Of a stretch of DNA of 49,899 bases, positions 15,308-24,463 are shown piece by piece. Under the pieces are notes generated by a model, which saw only the letters and a program-made list of their open reading frames with translations, did not search any database and was not told the DNA's origin. Both the position numbers and the translations under genes were made by a program. The stretch covers positions 168,746 through 218,644 of the forward strand of contig NZ_JH584241.1 in assembly GCF_000241485.1 (NCBI RefSeq), read 5' to 3'. This stretch comes from Sphingomonas sp. PAMC 26605. Lineage in GTDB: Bacteria; Pseudomonadota; Alphaproteobacteria; Sphingomonadales; Sphingomonadaceae. Numbering within the stretch: the stretch's first letter is position 1; each line of letters opens with the position of its first letter.

Positions 15308-16477
15308 CTAGGGGGCGGGCGCGATCCCGGCGCGCAGCACGCGCAGCACGTTGCCGCCCATCACCTTGGCCACATCGGCATCGCTGAAGCCGCGATCGAG
15401 CAGCGCCTGCGTCACCGCGGCAAGCTGGCTCGCGTCGAATCCGGTCGTCACCGCGCCGTCGAAATCGGAGCCGAGCCCGACATGGTCGATTCCGGCCACA
15501 TCGCGGACGTGGGCGATTGCGTTCGCCGCCGCCGCCGGGCTGGTCGAGCAGATCGCGGCATCCCAATAGCCGATGCCGATCACGCCGCCGGTCCGCGCGA
15601 TGCCGCGGATCTCGTCGTCGGTCAGGTTGCGGTTGACCTTGCACGTCGCCTGCACGCCGCCATGGCTCGCGACGATCGGGCGGCGCGCCATCGCGATGAC
15701 CTCGGCGATCGTCGCGTGGCTCGAATGCGCGACATCGACGATCATGCCGAGCGCCTCCATCCGCCGTATCACTTGCCGTCCGAGCGGGGTGAGGCCGCTT
15801 TTAGCCTCGCCGTGCATCGATCCAGCGACCTCGTTGTCGAAGAAATGCGCGAGGCCCGCCATGCGGAAGCCCGCGGCGTGGAGCGAGTCGAGATTGGCGA
15901 GCTTGCCTTCGAGATCCTGCAATCCCTCGATCGACAGCATGCCGCCGACGACCTTCGCGCCGCGCGCCCGGTCGGCGAGGAGGCGATCAAGATCGGCGGG
16001 GGAGCGGATCACACGGAGCTGCCCCTTCGAGGCGGCGGCATAGCGATCGAGCTTCTGCGCGTGCCAGAGCGAGCGTTGGAGCAGCGAGCCCCAGGTCCGC
16101 GGCGGCTGCAGGTCGGCTATCGCGAGCGCGGTGATATTGTCGCTGTCGGCGCCGTTGGCGTCGTAATTCTGGCCCTTCGGCGTCTTGGTCACCGACGAGA
16201 AGATCTGCAGCGCATAATTGCCCGCGAGCAGGCGCGGCAGGTCGATCTGCCCGCGGTCGGCGCGCTTGAGCAGGCTGCGCTGCCACAGCAAGGTGTCGGC
16301 ATGCATGTCGGCGACCTGCAGCATCGCGTGCAGCGCGTGGGCGCGTGGCGTGATGCGGAGCGCGACGGGTTCGACCTTGTTCATCGACCGCTCGACGATC
16401 CCGGGCGCCAGCGCGAAGAAGGCGATCCCCGCCAAGAGGATCAGCACTGCAATGCCGGCAAGGACCCTGCGCATCAT
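15308..16477 (-). CDS. Membrane-anchored M19-family dipeptidase
   Basis: Renal-dipeptidase (M19) zinc enzymes cleave dipeptides, often with D-residues. The product (389 residues from the ATG at 16475-16477; a second ATG is the next codon) has an N-terminal membrane helix at about 4-26. The metal site HAD at 59-61 is in VADMHADTLLW. Later landmarks are SIEG, a VDVAHSS segment, a SHGG motif and GLGSDFDG near the C-terminus. It is probably tethered to the periplasmic face. GGGAG lies 4-7 bases upstream of the two ATGs. Confidence 0.88.
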   Translation of the reverse strand: MMRRVLAGIAVLILLAGIAFFALAPGIVERSMNKVEPVALRITPRAHALHAMLQVADMHADTLLWQRSLLKRADRGQIDLPRLLAGNYALQIFSSVTKTPKGQNYDANGADSDNITALAIADLQPPRTWGSLLQRSLWHAQKLDRYAAASKGQLRVIRSPADLDRLLADRARGAKVVGGMLSIEGLQDLEGKLANLDSLHAAGFRMAGLAHFFDNEVAGSMHGEAKSGLTPLGRQVIRRMEALGMIVDVAHSSHATIAEVIAMARRPIVASHGGVQATCKVNRNLTDDEIRGIARTGGVIGIGYWDAAICSTSPAAAANAIAHVRDVAGIDHVGLGSDFDGAVTTGFDASQLAAVTQALLDRGFSDADVAKVMGGNVLRVLRAGIAPAP

Positions 16478-16561
16478 CGTTCTCCCATTTGCGCCGGACT
16501 GTCTCCGTCCGGTCAATCATGGGTATGCGGGATCGGCGATACGGCGACAAGCCGGGGTCGG

Positions 16562-17032
16562 TCAGCCGCGCACGAGCGTCACGAAGGCGTAGGCCGGGCG
16601 GTCGCCGTCGGCCGGATGCGGCTCGCGGGCTGATTCGCGCCAGCCGAGAAAAGGTGGGACCAGCGCGTCGCCAGCGGGGCTGAGATGCACCTCGGTCAGT
16701 TCGACCCGGTCGGCGAGCGGTAGCAACAGCGCGAAAATCTCGGCGCCGCCGATGACCGCCACGTCGCCATCGCCTGCCAGTGCGAGCGCCGCATCGACCG
16801 AATGCGCCACCTCGGCACCTTGCGCGGACCAGGCCGGATCGCGCGTCAGCACGATGTGACGGCGGCCGGGCAGCGGCGCCGGGAAGCTCTCGAAGGTCTT
16901 GCGCCCCATCACCATCGGCTTGCCCATCGTCAGCGCCTTGAAGCGCTTGAGATCGGCGGGGAGATGCCAGGGCAATTTGCCGTCGGCACCGATGACGCCG
17001 TTGTCGGCGCGCGCGAGATACAGCGTGATCAT
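16562..17032 (-). CDS. folA: Dihydrofolate reductase FolA
   Basis: DHFR reduces dihydrofolate with NADPH, regenerating the cofactor used up by ThyA. The 156-residue product begins ITLYLARADNGVIGADGKLPWHLPADL, with the active-site Asp in PADLKRFK. It has the NADPH-binding GRKTFESF and the VIGGAEIF glycine motif near 93-100. thyA lies 1.5 kb upstream on the same strand, separated by hemerythrin and hydrolase genes. Confidence 0.94.
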   Translation of the reverse strand: MITLYLARADNGVIGADGKLPWHLPADLKRFKALTMGKPMVMGRKTFESFPAPLPGRRHIVLTRDPAWSAQGAEVAHSVDAALALAGDGDVAVIGGAEIFALLLPLADRVELTEVHLSPAGDALVPPFLGWRESAREPHPADGDRPAYAFVTLVRG

Positions 17033-17072
17033 CCCGCCGTCATGCCCGCGCAGCGCCGCGATGGCGAGAGCC

Positions 17073-17591
17073 TCAGTCGGGCGCGTGGTCCTTGACCCAC
17101 TTCTTCGGATCCTTGTCGACCGGCTTGACGCCGGTCAGATGCTCGGCCTCGAAGGTCGCGAACTTGACGCCGAGGTCGTGGCGTTCCTGCAGCGTTGCAT
17201 TGAGCCGGAAATCGGTCAGGCCCTGGCGTTCCTCTTCCGCCATGTGATCGCTGTTTGCCTTGTTGCATTCGCCGAGCGCCTCGAACCACGCCTTGCTGCC
17301 GACCTCTTCCTTGTCGACGGCGGCGGCGGTGTCGCGGATGTCGTTATGGTCCTCAATTGCGTCTTCAGTTTCCTCGGCGGCCGAATCGGCGTCGTTGCCG
17401 CCTTCGCCGATCTGCATCAGGCGCGGATAAAAATAGCGTTCCTCGGCCTCGGCATGCGAATCGAGCAGCGCGTGGAGGCGGTTCCACAGGGCGGAGAGCG
17501 CGCCGGTATCCTTGGGATCGATCTGTTCGATCTGCGCGAACAGCGCGCGCTGCTGGCCGTGTTCGTCGAGGATGAGCTGCGTGATGTCCAT
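17073..17591 (-). CDS. Hemerythrin HHE-domain protein
   Basis: The 172-residue product carries a hemerythrin-like helical bundle with spaced metal ligands: DEHGQQR near 9-15, LLDSHAEAEERYFYP near 42-56, IEDHND near 79-84, and two late histidines in SDHMAEEER and ERHDLG. Such proteins bind di-iron and react with O2 or NO or act in stress responses. The middle (about 60-80) is strongly acidic. No partner is evident in the neighbours. Confidence 0.85.
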   Translation of the reverse strand: MDITQLILDEHGQQRALFAQIEQIDPKDTGALSALWNRLHALLDSHAEAEERYFYPRLMQIGEGGNDADSAAEETEDAIEDHNDIRDTAAAVDKEEVGSKAWFEALGECNKANSDHMAEEERQGLTDFRLNATLQERHDLGVKFATFEAEHLTGVKPVDKDPKKWVKDHAPD

Positions 17592-17656
17592 GATCGGCCC
17601 CTGAGGTTGACGTCAGGGGCTAAGCGCGCGCGAGGCCGCACGGTTCCGTCGCTCGG

Positions 17657-18574
17657 CTAGGGGGCGTCAATGCCCTTGCCGAACATCGCCTGCCAGTCGG
17701 GCGTGTAGCGAAGGTCGTGGATCGTGATGCCGTGATACGGATTGGGCCCGTTGAACTGTCGCCCGGCCGGCAGATCGAGCGCGAAGACGCGGATATGGTC
17801 GCGCGGGATCTTCAGCGCGGCATAAGCGGCCCGGATCAGCGGCACGGTGTTTTCGCGCGTGTTATATTCGGCGTACCAGCGCTCGACCGGAGTCGCTCCG
17901 GTTGGATAGAGCCAGGGGGCAGGGCGTCGTTCGGGGCCGGTGAAATCCCATGGGCTGGAGAACAGGACGACGCGCCGAACGGCGTGCTGCTTGGCGATAT
18001 AGGCGGCCATCCCCGCACCCTGCGACAGGCCGGAGACCAGGATCTCGCTCCAGCGCGGCTGATCGCTGTCGAGATAGCGCCCCCAGCCTTCGTCGGGCGC
18101 GACCTTCGCCAGCAGCCGCAGCGCGGCGACGAGGCGCGGGACGATCGCCTCGGCGGTCGGGTTGGCGACCGTGGTCGAGCGACCGCCGCCGGTCAGCCGC
18201 ATCTCGCGAAAGTCGGCCGAACAGGCCGGGTCGGGATCGCGCGGGCAGACCTGCACCACGGCGGGGTCATCGTCATATTCGAGCCCGAGGACGCGATAGC
18301 CCTGCTGCGCGGCGACCCGCAGCGCGGGCAGCGCATTTTCGGGCTTACCCCCGGTGCCGGGCAGAAAGACGACCAGCGGCGCGTCGGCCGGCATCGCCTT
18401 GGCGGTGATCGCGACGCTCGGCTCGTCGAACTGGCGGACCGCCGGGTCGGCTAGCGATGGCCTGACCTGCCGCAGGACCAGCGCGCCCGGGTCGCCCCAC
18501 GCCGGGGTCGCGAGCAGCGCCAGTCCGGCGAGGCTAGACCGCGACAGGCGCCTTGATGTGCGGCTGGGCGACAT
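17657..18574 (-). CDS. Secreted alpha/beta-hydrolase (BPSS1187-like)
   Basis: The 305-residue product has a signal peptide (about 1-27, h-region [13 protein letters not shown]) and an alpha/beta-hydrolase core. [13 protein letters not shown] is the oxyanion strand, the nucleophile elbow is GLSQGAGM, and a late histidine sits in PYHGITIHD. Four conserved-looking cysteines occur in CPRDPDPAC and nearby. The best start is the ATG at 18572-18574, which lies inside the last 14 codons of thyA, a 41-bp overlap. Substrate is unknown. Confidence 0.7.
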   Translation of the reverse strand: MSPSRTSRRLSRSSLAGLALLATPAWGDPGALVLRQVRPSLADPAVRQFDEPSVAITAKAMPADAPLVVFLPGTGGKPENALPALRVAAQQGYRVLGLEYDDDPAVVQVCPRDPDPACSADFREMRLTGGGRSTTVANPTAEAIVPRLVAALRLLAKVAPDEGWGRYLDSDQPRWSEILVSGLSQGAGMAAYIAKQHAVRRVVLFSSPWDFTGPERRPAPWLYPTGATPVERWYAEYNTRENTVPLIRAAYAALKIPRDHIRVFALDLPAGRQFNGPNPYHGITIHDLRYTPDWQAMFGKGIDAP

Positions 18575-19328
18575 AGTCGTGGAGGGCGAAATCCTCATAC
18601 GCATACCCGTCGATCGCCTCCGCCTTGCGCAGGATTTCCAGCCGGGGAAGCGCGCCGGGTGTTCTTGTCAGCTGTTCGCGCGCTTGATCCAGGTGGTTGG
18701 AATATAAATGGCAATCGCCGCCGGTCCAGATGAATTCACCGGGCTCGAGGCCGCATTGCTGCGCCAGCAGCATCGTCAGCAGCGCATAGCTCGCGATGTT
18801 GAACGGCACGCCGAGAAAGATGTCGGCGCTGCGCTGGTAGAGCTGGAGCGAGAGTTTGCCGTTGGCGACATGCGTCTGGAACAGGCAATGGCACGGCGCG
18901 AGCGCCATCGCGTGGAGATCGCCCGGGTTCCACGCGCTGACGATCTGGCGGCGCGAGGCGGGGTTGGTCCTGATCTGCTCGATCAGTTCGGCGATCTGGT
19001 CGATATGGCGGCCGTCGGCCGTCTCCCAGTCGCGCCATTGCTTGCCGTACACCGGGCCGAGATCGCCCTTCTCGTCGGCCCATTCGTCCCAGATGCTGAC
19101 TTTCCGCTCGCGCAGCCACTCGACATTGGTGTCGCCGCGCAGGAACCACAGCAATTCGATCACGATCGAGCGCAGGTGCAGCTTCTTGGTGGTGAGCAGC
19201 GGGAAACCGTCGGCCAGGTCGAAGCGCATCTGGTGGCCGAACACCGAGAGCGTGCCGGTACCGGTGCGGTCCATCTGGGGGGTGCCGTGGTCGAGCACGC
19301 GGCGCATCAGGTCGAGATAGGCTTGCAT
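18534..19328 (-). CDS. thyA: Thymidylate synthase ThyA
   Basis: ThyA methylates dUMP to dTMP with methylenetetrahydrofolate, producing dihydrofolate for FolA. The 264-residue product is the standard length. It has GRDTNVEW-type motif (RGDTNVEWL near 64-72), the catalytic Cys146 in APCHCLFQ, and the [19 protein letters not shown] signature. The C-terminus ends in APVAV. A short divergent gap separates it from the RadC-like gene. Confidence 0.97.
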   Translation of the reverse strand: MQAYLDLMRRVLDHGTPQMDRTGTGTLSVFGHQMRFDLADGFPLLTTKKLHLRSIVIELLWFLRGDTNVEWLRERKVSIWDEWADEKGDLGPVYGKQWRDWETADGRHIDQIAELIEQIRTNPASRRQIVSAWNPGDLHAMALAPCHCLFQTHVANGKLSLQLYQRSADIFLGVPFNIASYALLTMLLAQQCGLEPGEFIWTGGDCHLYSNHLDQAREQLTRTPGALPRLEILRKAEAIDGYAYEDFALHDYVAQPHIKAPVAV

Positions 19329-19426
19329 GCGTGCGGTCTAGCGCGCGGCGGCGGCGACGCCAACCATTGCGCCGTTCCGGAGGCGCTTTGTCTGGCCGAG
19401 TGGGGAGCGATCGCACAGACGGGGCC

Positions 19427-19843
19427 ATGCTATCCGGGGTTTCTCACGATCTTGGCGATCTGGCTGCTGCCGGGCCGCTTGACCTGCCCGAAGCCGTGCT
19501 AGCCCTGTTCCGCCCGATCGCGGCGGTCGCGCGCGAAGTGGCGATGGTGGGCTATTTCGATCCGAAATGGCGGCTTCTCGGGATGCGCGAGCTGAGCGCC
19601 GGATCGATCGACGCCGTAGCGATCCCGCTGCGCGCCATCGTCGCCGATGCGCTGGCGCTCGACTGCGCGCTGGCGGTGCTGGCGCACAACCATCCGAGCG
19701 GCGATCCGACCCCGAGCGACGCCGATTACCGGCTGACTCGCCGCGTGGCGCAGGCGCTCCAGTTCATCGACGTCGTTCTGTTCGACCATCTGGTGATCGC
19801 CGCGGACAGCTATTCGAGCTTTCGCGCGCGCGGACTGCTATGA
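19427..19843 (+). CDS. Short RadC-like JAB-domain protein
   Basis: The 138-residue product is the JAB/MPN-type C-terminal domain of the RadC family. The metal motif HNHPSGDPTPSDAD runs from residue 87 to 100, and the final FDHLVIAADSYSSFRARGL is present. Full-length RadC proteins have an additional N-terminal helix-hairpin-helix region of about 90-100 residues that is absent here. The start is uncertain: the ATG at 19427 and a GTG about 28 bp upstream are both possible. Stop overlaps the stop of the convergent methyltransferase gene. Confidence 0.8.
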   Translation: MLSGVSHDLGDLAAAGPLDLPEAVLALFRPIAAVAREVAMVGYFDPKWRLLGMRELSAGSIDAVAIPLRAIVADALALDCALAVLAHNHPSGDPTPSDADYRLTRRVAQALQFIDVVLFDHLVIAADSYSSFRARGLL

Positions 19844-20599
19844 CGCGCCGTGCAGCCGGCACGCCTTGATCGCGCTCGGGTCGGGGCGTGGGCCGGTTGC
19901 CCGGAAGGCGGTGAGATAGCCGCCGGCCGAAGGCATGTCGTAGGTCGCGACCTCGCTATAGCCGACCGCGGCGAACTCGCATTTGAGCAGAGCGGGCGGG
20001 GTGCCGTGGTTCTGCGTCGGGCGGTTGGCGTCGACGACGATCGCGAGCCCGTCGGGCTTGAGCGAAGGGCGCATCCGCCACAGGAATTCGTAGGGCTGCG
20101 CGATCTCGTGGTACATGTGCACCATCAGGATGCGGTCGAAGCTCGCCGGCGGCAGCCGCGGATCCGACGGCGTGCCGAGCCGGACGCTGACCGTTTCGAG
20201 ATGCTCGCGCGCGACGCGCAGCGCGAGCGCATCGCGCACCTCGGCGACGATGTCCTCGGCAAGCACACGTCCCTCCTTGCCAACGCGGTTGGCAAGGCGG
20301 ATCGTGTAATAGCCCTCGCCCGCGCCGATATCGGCGACGGTCATGCCGGGCTTGATCCCGGCCTTGGCCATCACGTCACCCGCCTCGTTGAGCCGATCGC
20401 GATCCTCCTCGGTCGACCAGCGCGCCGAGACGATCGCCGCGACCGGCCGGTCGGCGGCGGGGAAGGGGCCGACCTTGTCGCTATGATCGGGAATGCGCGG
20501 CTGACCGCCATCGCACGCGCCCAGCAGAAGGAGCGCGAGCCCCGCCAGTGCGGCCTTACCCCTTCTCGCCGGGGTCAGGGAGAAGCGGGCGGCGCGCAT
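19838..20599 (-). CDS. SAM-dependent methyltransferase with a lipoprotein signal
   Basis: The 253-residue product has a class I methyltransferase core: VADIGAGEGYYTIRLA (motif I, near 89-104), an acidic VLAEDIV strand, and MVHMYHEI near 160. What is odd is the start: positive residues, then ALAGLALLLLGACDGG, a classic lipobox with Cys29. This predicts a lipid-anchored periplasmic protein, where SAM is not expected. Its ATG overlaps the prfB stop (TAATG), so it is coupled to prfB. Catalysis and location are inferences. Confidence 0.75.
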   Translation of the reverse strand: MRAARFSLTPARRGKAALAGLALLLLGACDGGQPRIPDHSDKVGPFPAADRPVAAIVSARWSTEEDRDRLNEAGDVMAKAGIKPGMTVADIGAGEGYYTIRLANRVGKEGRVLAEDIVAEVRDALALRVAREHLETVSVRLGTPSDPRLPPASFDRILMVHMYHEIAQPYEFLWRMRPSLKPDGLAIVVDANRPTQNHGTPPALLKCEFAAVGYSEVATYDMPSAGGYLTAFRATGPRPDPSAIKACRLHGAS

Positions 20600-21726
20600 T
20601 ATTCGACGTCCTCGACCTCGACCGTCTCGCCGGTCACGCGCTGCGACAACGCGGCTGCCATGAACGCCTCGAGATCACCGTCGAGCACGTCGGACGGGCT
20701 CGACGAAGTGACGCCGGTGCGCAGGTCCTTCACCATCTGGTACGGCTGGAGCACGTAGGAGCGGATCTGGTGACCCCAGCCGATGTCGGTCTTGCCGGCA
20801 TTTTCGGCATTGGCTGCTGCCTCGCGAATCGCGAGCTCGCGCTCGTACAGGCGCGCGCGGAGCTGATTATAGGCCTCGGCCTTGTTCTTGTGCTGGCTGC
20901 GCTGGTTCTGACACTGGACGACGATGCCGGTCGGGATGTGCGTGATGCGCACCGCCGAATCGGTCGTGTTGATGTGCTGACCGCCCGCACCCGACGCGCG
21001 ATAGGTGTCGATGCGCAGGTCGCTCTCGTTATATTCGACCTCGATATTGTCGTCGACGACCGGATAGACCCAGACGCTCGCGAACGACGTGTGGCGGCGT
21101 GCGGCGCTGTCGTACGGGCTGATGCGCACCAGGCGGTGGACGCCGCTCTCGGTCTTGGCATAGCCATAGGCATTCTCGCCCTTGAGCAGCAGCGTGGCGG
21201 ACTTGATCCCGGCCTGTTCGCCCGAATGCTGATCGATCAGCTCGACCTTGAGGCCGTGGCGCTCGCCCCAGCGCGAATACATCCGGCTGAGCATGCCCGC
21301 CCAATCCTGGCTCTCGGTCCCGCCGGCACCGGCATTAACCTCGATATAGGTGTCGTTGCCATCGGCCTCGCCGGCCAGCAGCGCCTTGATCTTGTCGCTC
21401 TCGGCACGGCGCGCGAGATCGGCGAGCGCGGCGACGCCTTCGCTCTCCATCGCCGTGTCGCCCTCGGCCTCGGCCATCTCGATCAGTTCGGCGGTGTCGT
21501 CGAGCTCGCTCTGGATCGCGCGCGTCGCGGTGATCGCCTCGTCGAGCCGGCGACGTTCGCGCATCACGACCTGGGCGGCCTTGGGATCGTTCCACAGCGC
21601 CTGATCCTCGACGCGCGCGTTGAGCTCGTCGAGCCGGCGCAGCGCGCGGTCCCAGTCGAGGAAGCGGCGGAGCAGCGCGAGCGAGTCCTTGATCGAATCG
21701 ATATGAGCCTGCGCTTCAGCGCGCAT
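20599..21726 (-). CDS. prfB: Peptide chain release factor 2
   Basis: RF2 terminates translation at UAA and UGA. The 375-residue product contains the GGQ hydrolysis motif in [13 protein letters not shown] and the domain 2 stretch [15 protein letters not shown], where the anticodon-like SPF is replaced by SPY. It ends in DLRTGV...[12 protein letters not shown]. The gene reads in one frame from the ATG at 21724-21726. The programmed +1 frameshift used by E. coli and many other bacteria is therefore absent. Confidence 0.95.
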   Translation of the reverse strand: MRAEAQAHIDSIKDSLALLRRFLDWDRALRRLDELNARVEDQALWNDPKAAQVVMRERRRLDEAITATRAIQSELDDTAELIEMAEAEGDTAMESEGVAALADLARRAESDKIKALLAGEADGNDTYIEVNAGAGGTESQDWAGMLSRMYSRWGERHGLKVELIDQHSGEQAGIKSATLLLKGENAYGYAKTESGVHRLVRISPYDSAARRHTSFASVWVYPVVDDNIEVEYNESDLRIDTYRASGAGGQHINTTDSAVRITHIPTGIVVQCQNQRSQHKNKAEAYNQLRARLYERELAIREAAANAENAGKTDIGWGHQIRSYVLQPYQMVKDLRTGVTSSSPSDVLDGDLEAFMAAALSQRVTGETVEVEDVE

Positions 21727-21749
21727 GGGGTTACTCCAGACTTGAATTC

Positions 21750-21841
21750 GTCGCCCCGGCGAAGGCCGGGGCCGCTTGATAGATCGTGTGTCGGCCGTTG
21801 TCGCGCAACAACGTAGAGGCCCCGGCCTGCGCCGGGGCGAC
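21750..21841. repeat. REP-like inverted repeat between mrcA and prfB
   Basis: The 24-base arms 21750-21773 (GTCGCCCCGGCGAAGGCCGG...) and 21818-21841 are near-perfect complements with a 44-base spacer. Both outer ends read GTCGCC/GGCGAC. It is the same family as 43412-43505 and the copy inside thiL, and fills the gap between the two genes. Confidence 0.8.
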
Positions 21842-21849
21842 GGACATGG

Positions 21850-24393
21850 CTAGTAGATGCCGCCCTGCTTTTGCAAGAAGTCGCTGTCCTTGCGCGCCTC
21901 GCTCTGCGCCTGCGTCGCCGCTCGCGCGCGGGCCGCAGCGGCTGCCGCAGCAGTCGCCGCCGCCGCGGGATCGGGCACGATCGTACCGCGATGGATCACG
22001 CGGCGCGGCTCGCTCTCGGGCTTGAACGCTTCCCAGATCACCGAGGCCTTGGGGTCGTCGCTTGGCCAGGTGCCGAACACCGGCTTGCCGCCCTGGCGGT
22101 CGATCCGCACCATGCGGATCCCGGCGGGCGCGCGGAACGGAAGCTTGTCCATCCCCTCATAGGCTTTCACCGCGAACGCCTTGAAGATCGGCGCGGCGAG
22201 CGTGCCCCCCTGCGCGCCGCCGCCGAGCGAATGCGGCGTGTCGTAGCCGATATACAGCCCGCCGATCATCTGCGGCGTGCCACCGATGAACCATACGTCG
22301 GTCGGCCCGGTATTGGTGCCGGTCTTGCCGAACATCGGCCGGTCGAGATCGCGCAGCACCGTCGCCGTGCCGCGCTGGATCACGCCCTCGGCGATGTGGA
22401 TCATCTGGTACGCGCTCATCGCATCGACGATCTGCTTGCCGCCGGCGACCGGGCGCGGCATCGGCTTGCCGTTCCAGTCGGGCGCGTTGCAGCGGTCGCA
22501 GGCGTGCCAATTCTCGGGCCAGACGACCTTGCCGTGGCGGTCCTGGACGAAGTCGATCAGCGAGGAGGGGTGCGAGCGCCCCTGGTTGGCGAGGATCGCA
22601 TAGGCGTTGACCATCCGCGACACCGTCGTCTCGCCCGCGCCGAGCGCGAAGGAGAGGTAGGGCGGATATTTGCCGACGCCGATCCGGTCCATCAGCGACA
22701 CGACGTGCGGCATGCCCGTGGTCGCCGCGGCGCGCACCGTCATCAAATTGCGCGACTGTTCGACGCCCCAGCGCATCGTGTGTGCGCCCGATCCGCCGAC
22801 GCCGCCGAAATTCTTGAAGCATTTCTGCCCGAGCCGCGCGCCCTGGTAGACGCAGAACGGACCGTCGACGATGATCGAGGCGGGGGTCATCCCGCCCTCG
22901 AGCGCTGCGGCATAGACGATCGGCTTGATCGTCGACCCAGGTTGGCGCATCGCCTGCGTCGCGCGGTTGAACGCCTGGACGCGGAAGTCGAACCCGCCCT
23001 GCATAGCCAGCACACGGCCGGTCTGCGGCTGCTCGACGACGAACGCGCCCGAGATCTTGGGTACCGTGCGCAGCGCGAATTCGCTGCCGGCGGGCGCGAC
23101 CGCGATGATGTCGCCGGGGACCATCTTGGCGAATGCCGTTCCGCCCCCGCCGCGCACCGGCATCTGCGCGGCATAGCGGGGGAGGGTGCCGGTGCTGCCG
23201 TCCGCGAAACCGAGCTGCGCCGCGCCCTCGTCGCGCGCGATGACGATCGCCGCGCGCCAATCGTCATAGTCGAGCCCGATATTGGTGTTGAGCAGCGCAC
23301 TCTGCCAATTCTCGCCGGTGATCTCGGCATGGCCGATCGGCCCCGACCAGCCGCGCCCCTGGTCGAAGCGCAGCAGCCCCTGGCGCAAAGCGGTTTGCGC
23401 ATAGTCCTGCATCTTCTCGTCGAGCGAGGTGCGCACCCAGAGGCCACCCGAATAGACGCTATATGGCCCGGCGCGCTCGTCCTCGCCGAACTTGTCGATC
23501 AGCTGGCGGCGAACTTCCTCGACGAAATAGCCTGAGCCTGCGGTCTCGGTCTTGGGCGTCTGGCGCGGGACTGTGCCGAGCGGCTCGGCGCTTGCCTGGT
23601 CGTGCTGCGCCTGGGTGATGAAGCCGTTCTTGAGCATCTCGCGCAGCACATAGGCGCGGCGGACGAGCGCGCGATCGGGATGGCGGACGGGGTCGTAGTT
23701 CGACGGGCCCTTGGGCAGGATCGCGAGATACGCCATCTGCGCGAGATCGAGCTGCGTCAGGTCCTTGCCGAAATAGGCATAGCTCGCCGCCTCGACGCCG
23801 AATGCGTTGCGGCCGAGCGCGATCTGGTTAAGGTAGAGTTCGAGGATCTGCGGCTTGGTCAGCGTGTCCTCGATCCGATAGGCGAGGATCGCCTCCTTGA
23901 TTTTCCGCGCGTAGCTCGTCTCGTTGCCGATCAGCAGGTTCTTGGCGACCTGCTGCGTGATCGTCGAAGCGCCGGCCGGGCGCTTGTGGCTGGTCAGATT
24001 GTTGATCGCCGCGCTGGCGATGCCGAGATAGTCGACGCCGTGATGCTCGAAGAAGTTCTTGTCTTCGGCGGCGAGGAAGGCGCGCACCAGCAGCGGCGGA
24101 TATTCGGCATAGCTGAGTTCGACGCGGCGCTCGCGCGCATAGGAATGGATCGGCATGCCGTCGACGTCGCGGACGTTGGTCGGCAGCGGCGGCTCATAGG
24201 TGCGCAACTTGTCGACCGACGGCAGCCCGGCGGCGAAGGCGAAGTAGAAGACCGTCGCGCCGACCAAGCCGAGCAGGCCGAGCGCGGCGAGCGTCTTGAC
24301 CCACCAGCGGCCCCAGACACGCTGGACGGTGCCGGCGAACCCGTCGATCTCGCGACGGATACGGAAATTCACGCTGTTTTCGGGTTCGGCCAT
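21850..24393 (-). CDS. mrcA: Penicillin-binding protein 1A
   Basis: This bifunctional class A PBP polymerises glycan strands and cross-links peptides. The 847-residue product has one membrane helix (about 37-57). The glycosyltransferase domain has FLAAEDKNFFEHHGVD and STITQQVAKNLL. An OB-like region is followed by the transpeptidase with the SxxK serine in RQPGSTIKP, an SRN-type motif (VEQSRNL), and KTGT in MFGKTGTNTG. An Ala-rich coiled tail closes the protein. The ATG at 24391-24393 is preferred over an upstream TTG. It lies downstream of the amidase gene in the same direction. Confidence 0.95.
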   Translation of the reverse strand: MAEPENSVNFRIRREIDGFAGTVQRVWGRWWVKTLAALGLLGLVGATVFYFAFAAGLPSVDKLRTYEPPLPTNVRDVDGMPIHSYARERRVELSYAEYPPLLVRAFLAAEDKNFFEHHGVDYLGIASAAINNLTSHKRPAGASTITQQVAKNLLIGNETSYARKIKEAILAYRIEDTLTKPQILELYLNQIALGRNAFGVEAASYAYFGKDLTQLDLAQMAYLAILPKGPSNYDPVRHPDRALVRRAYVLREMLKNGFITQAQHDQASAEPLGTVPRQTPKTETAGSGYFVEEVRRQLIDKFGEDERAGPYSVYSGGLWVRTSLDEKMQDYAQTALRQGLLRFDQGRGWSGPIGHAEITGENWQSALLNTNIGLDYDDWRAAIVIARDEGAAQLGFADGSTGTLPRYAAQMPVRGGGGTAFAKMVPGDIIAVAPAGSEFALRTVPKISGAFVVEQPQTGRVLAMQGGFDFRVQAFNRATQAMRQPGSTIKPIVYAAALEGGMTPASIIVDGPFCVYQGARLGQKCFKNFGGVGGSGAHTMRWGVEQSRNLMTVRAAATTGMPHVVSLMDRIGVGKYPPYLSFALGAGETTVSRMVNAYAILANQGRSHPSSLIDFVQDRHGKVVWPENWHACDRCNAPDWNGKPMPRPVAGGKQIVDAMSAYQMIHIAEGVIQRGTATVLRDLDRPMFGKTGTNTGPTDVWFIGGTPQMIGGLYIGYDTPHSLGGGAQGGTLAAPIFKAFAVKAYEGMDKLPFRAPAGIRMVRIDRQGGKPVFGTWPSDDPKASVIWEAFKPESEPRRVIHRGTIVPDPAAAATAAAAAAARARAATQAQSEARKDSDFLQKQGGIY

Positions 24394-24463
24394 ATCGGGG
24401 TGAGGCTCTAGCAAGATTCTCTAGGCTTGCCAGCCTTGTCCCTCGCCTGTCCGGGGAGGGGTT

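Noticed and set aside
13628..16633. A 1001-codon open frame on the plus strand over ribF and the dipeptidase
   Set aside because: It is antisense to two well-supported genes, is extremely Arg/Gly/Asp rich and has no domain pattern. It is an effect of high GC content.
20599..21726. Programmed +1 frameshift in prfB
   Set aside because: The gene is open in a single frame from start to stop and the usual in-frame TGA after the first 25 codons is not present.
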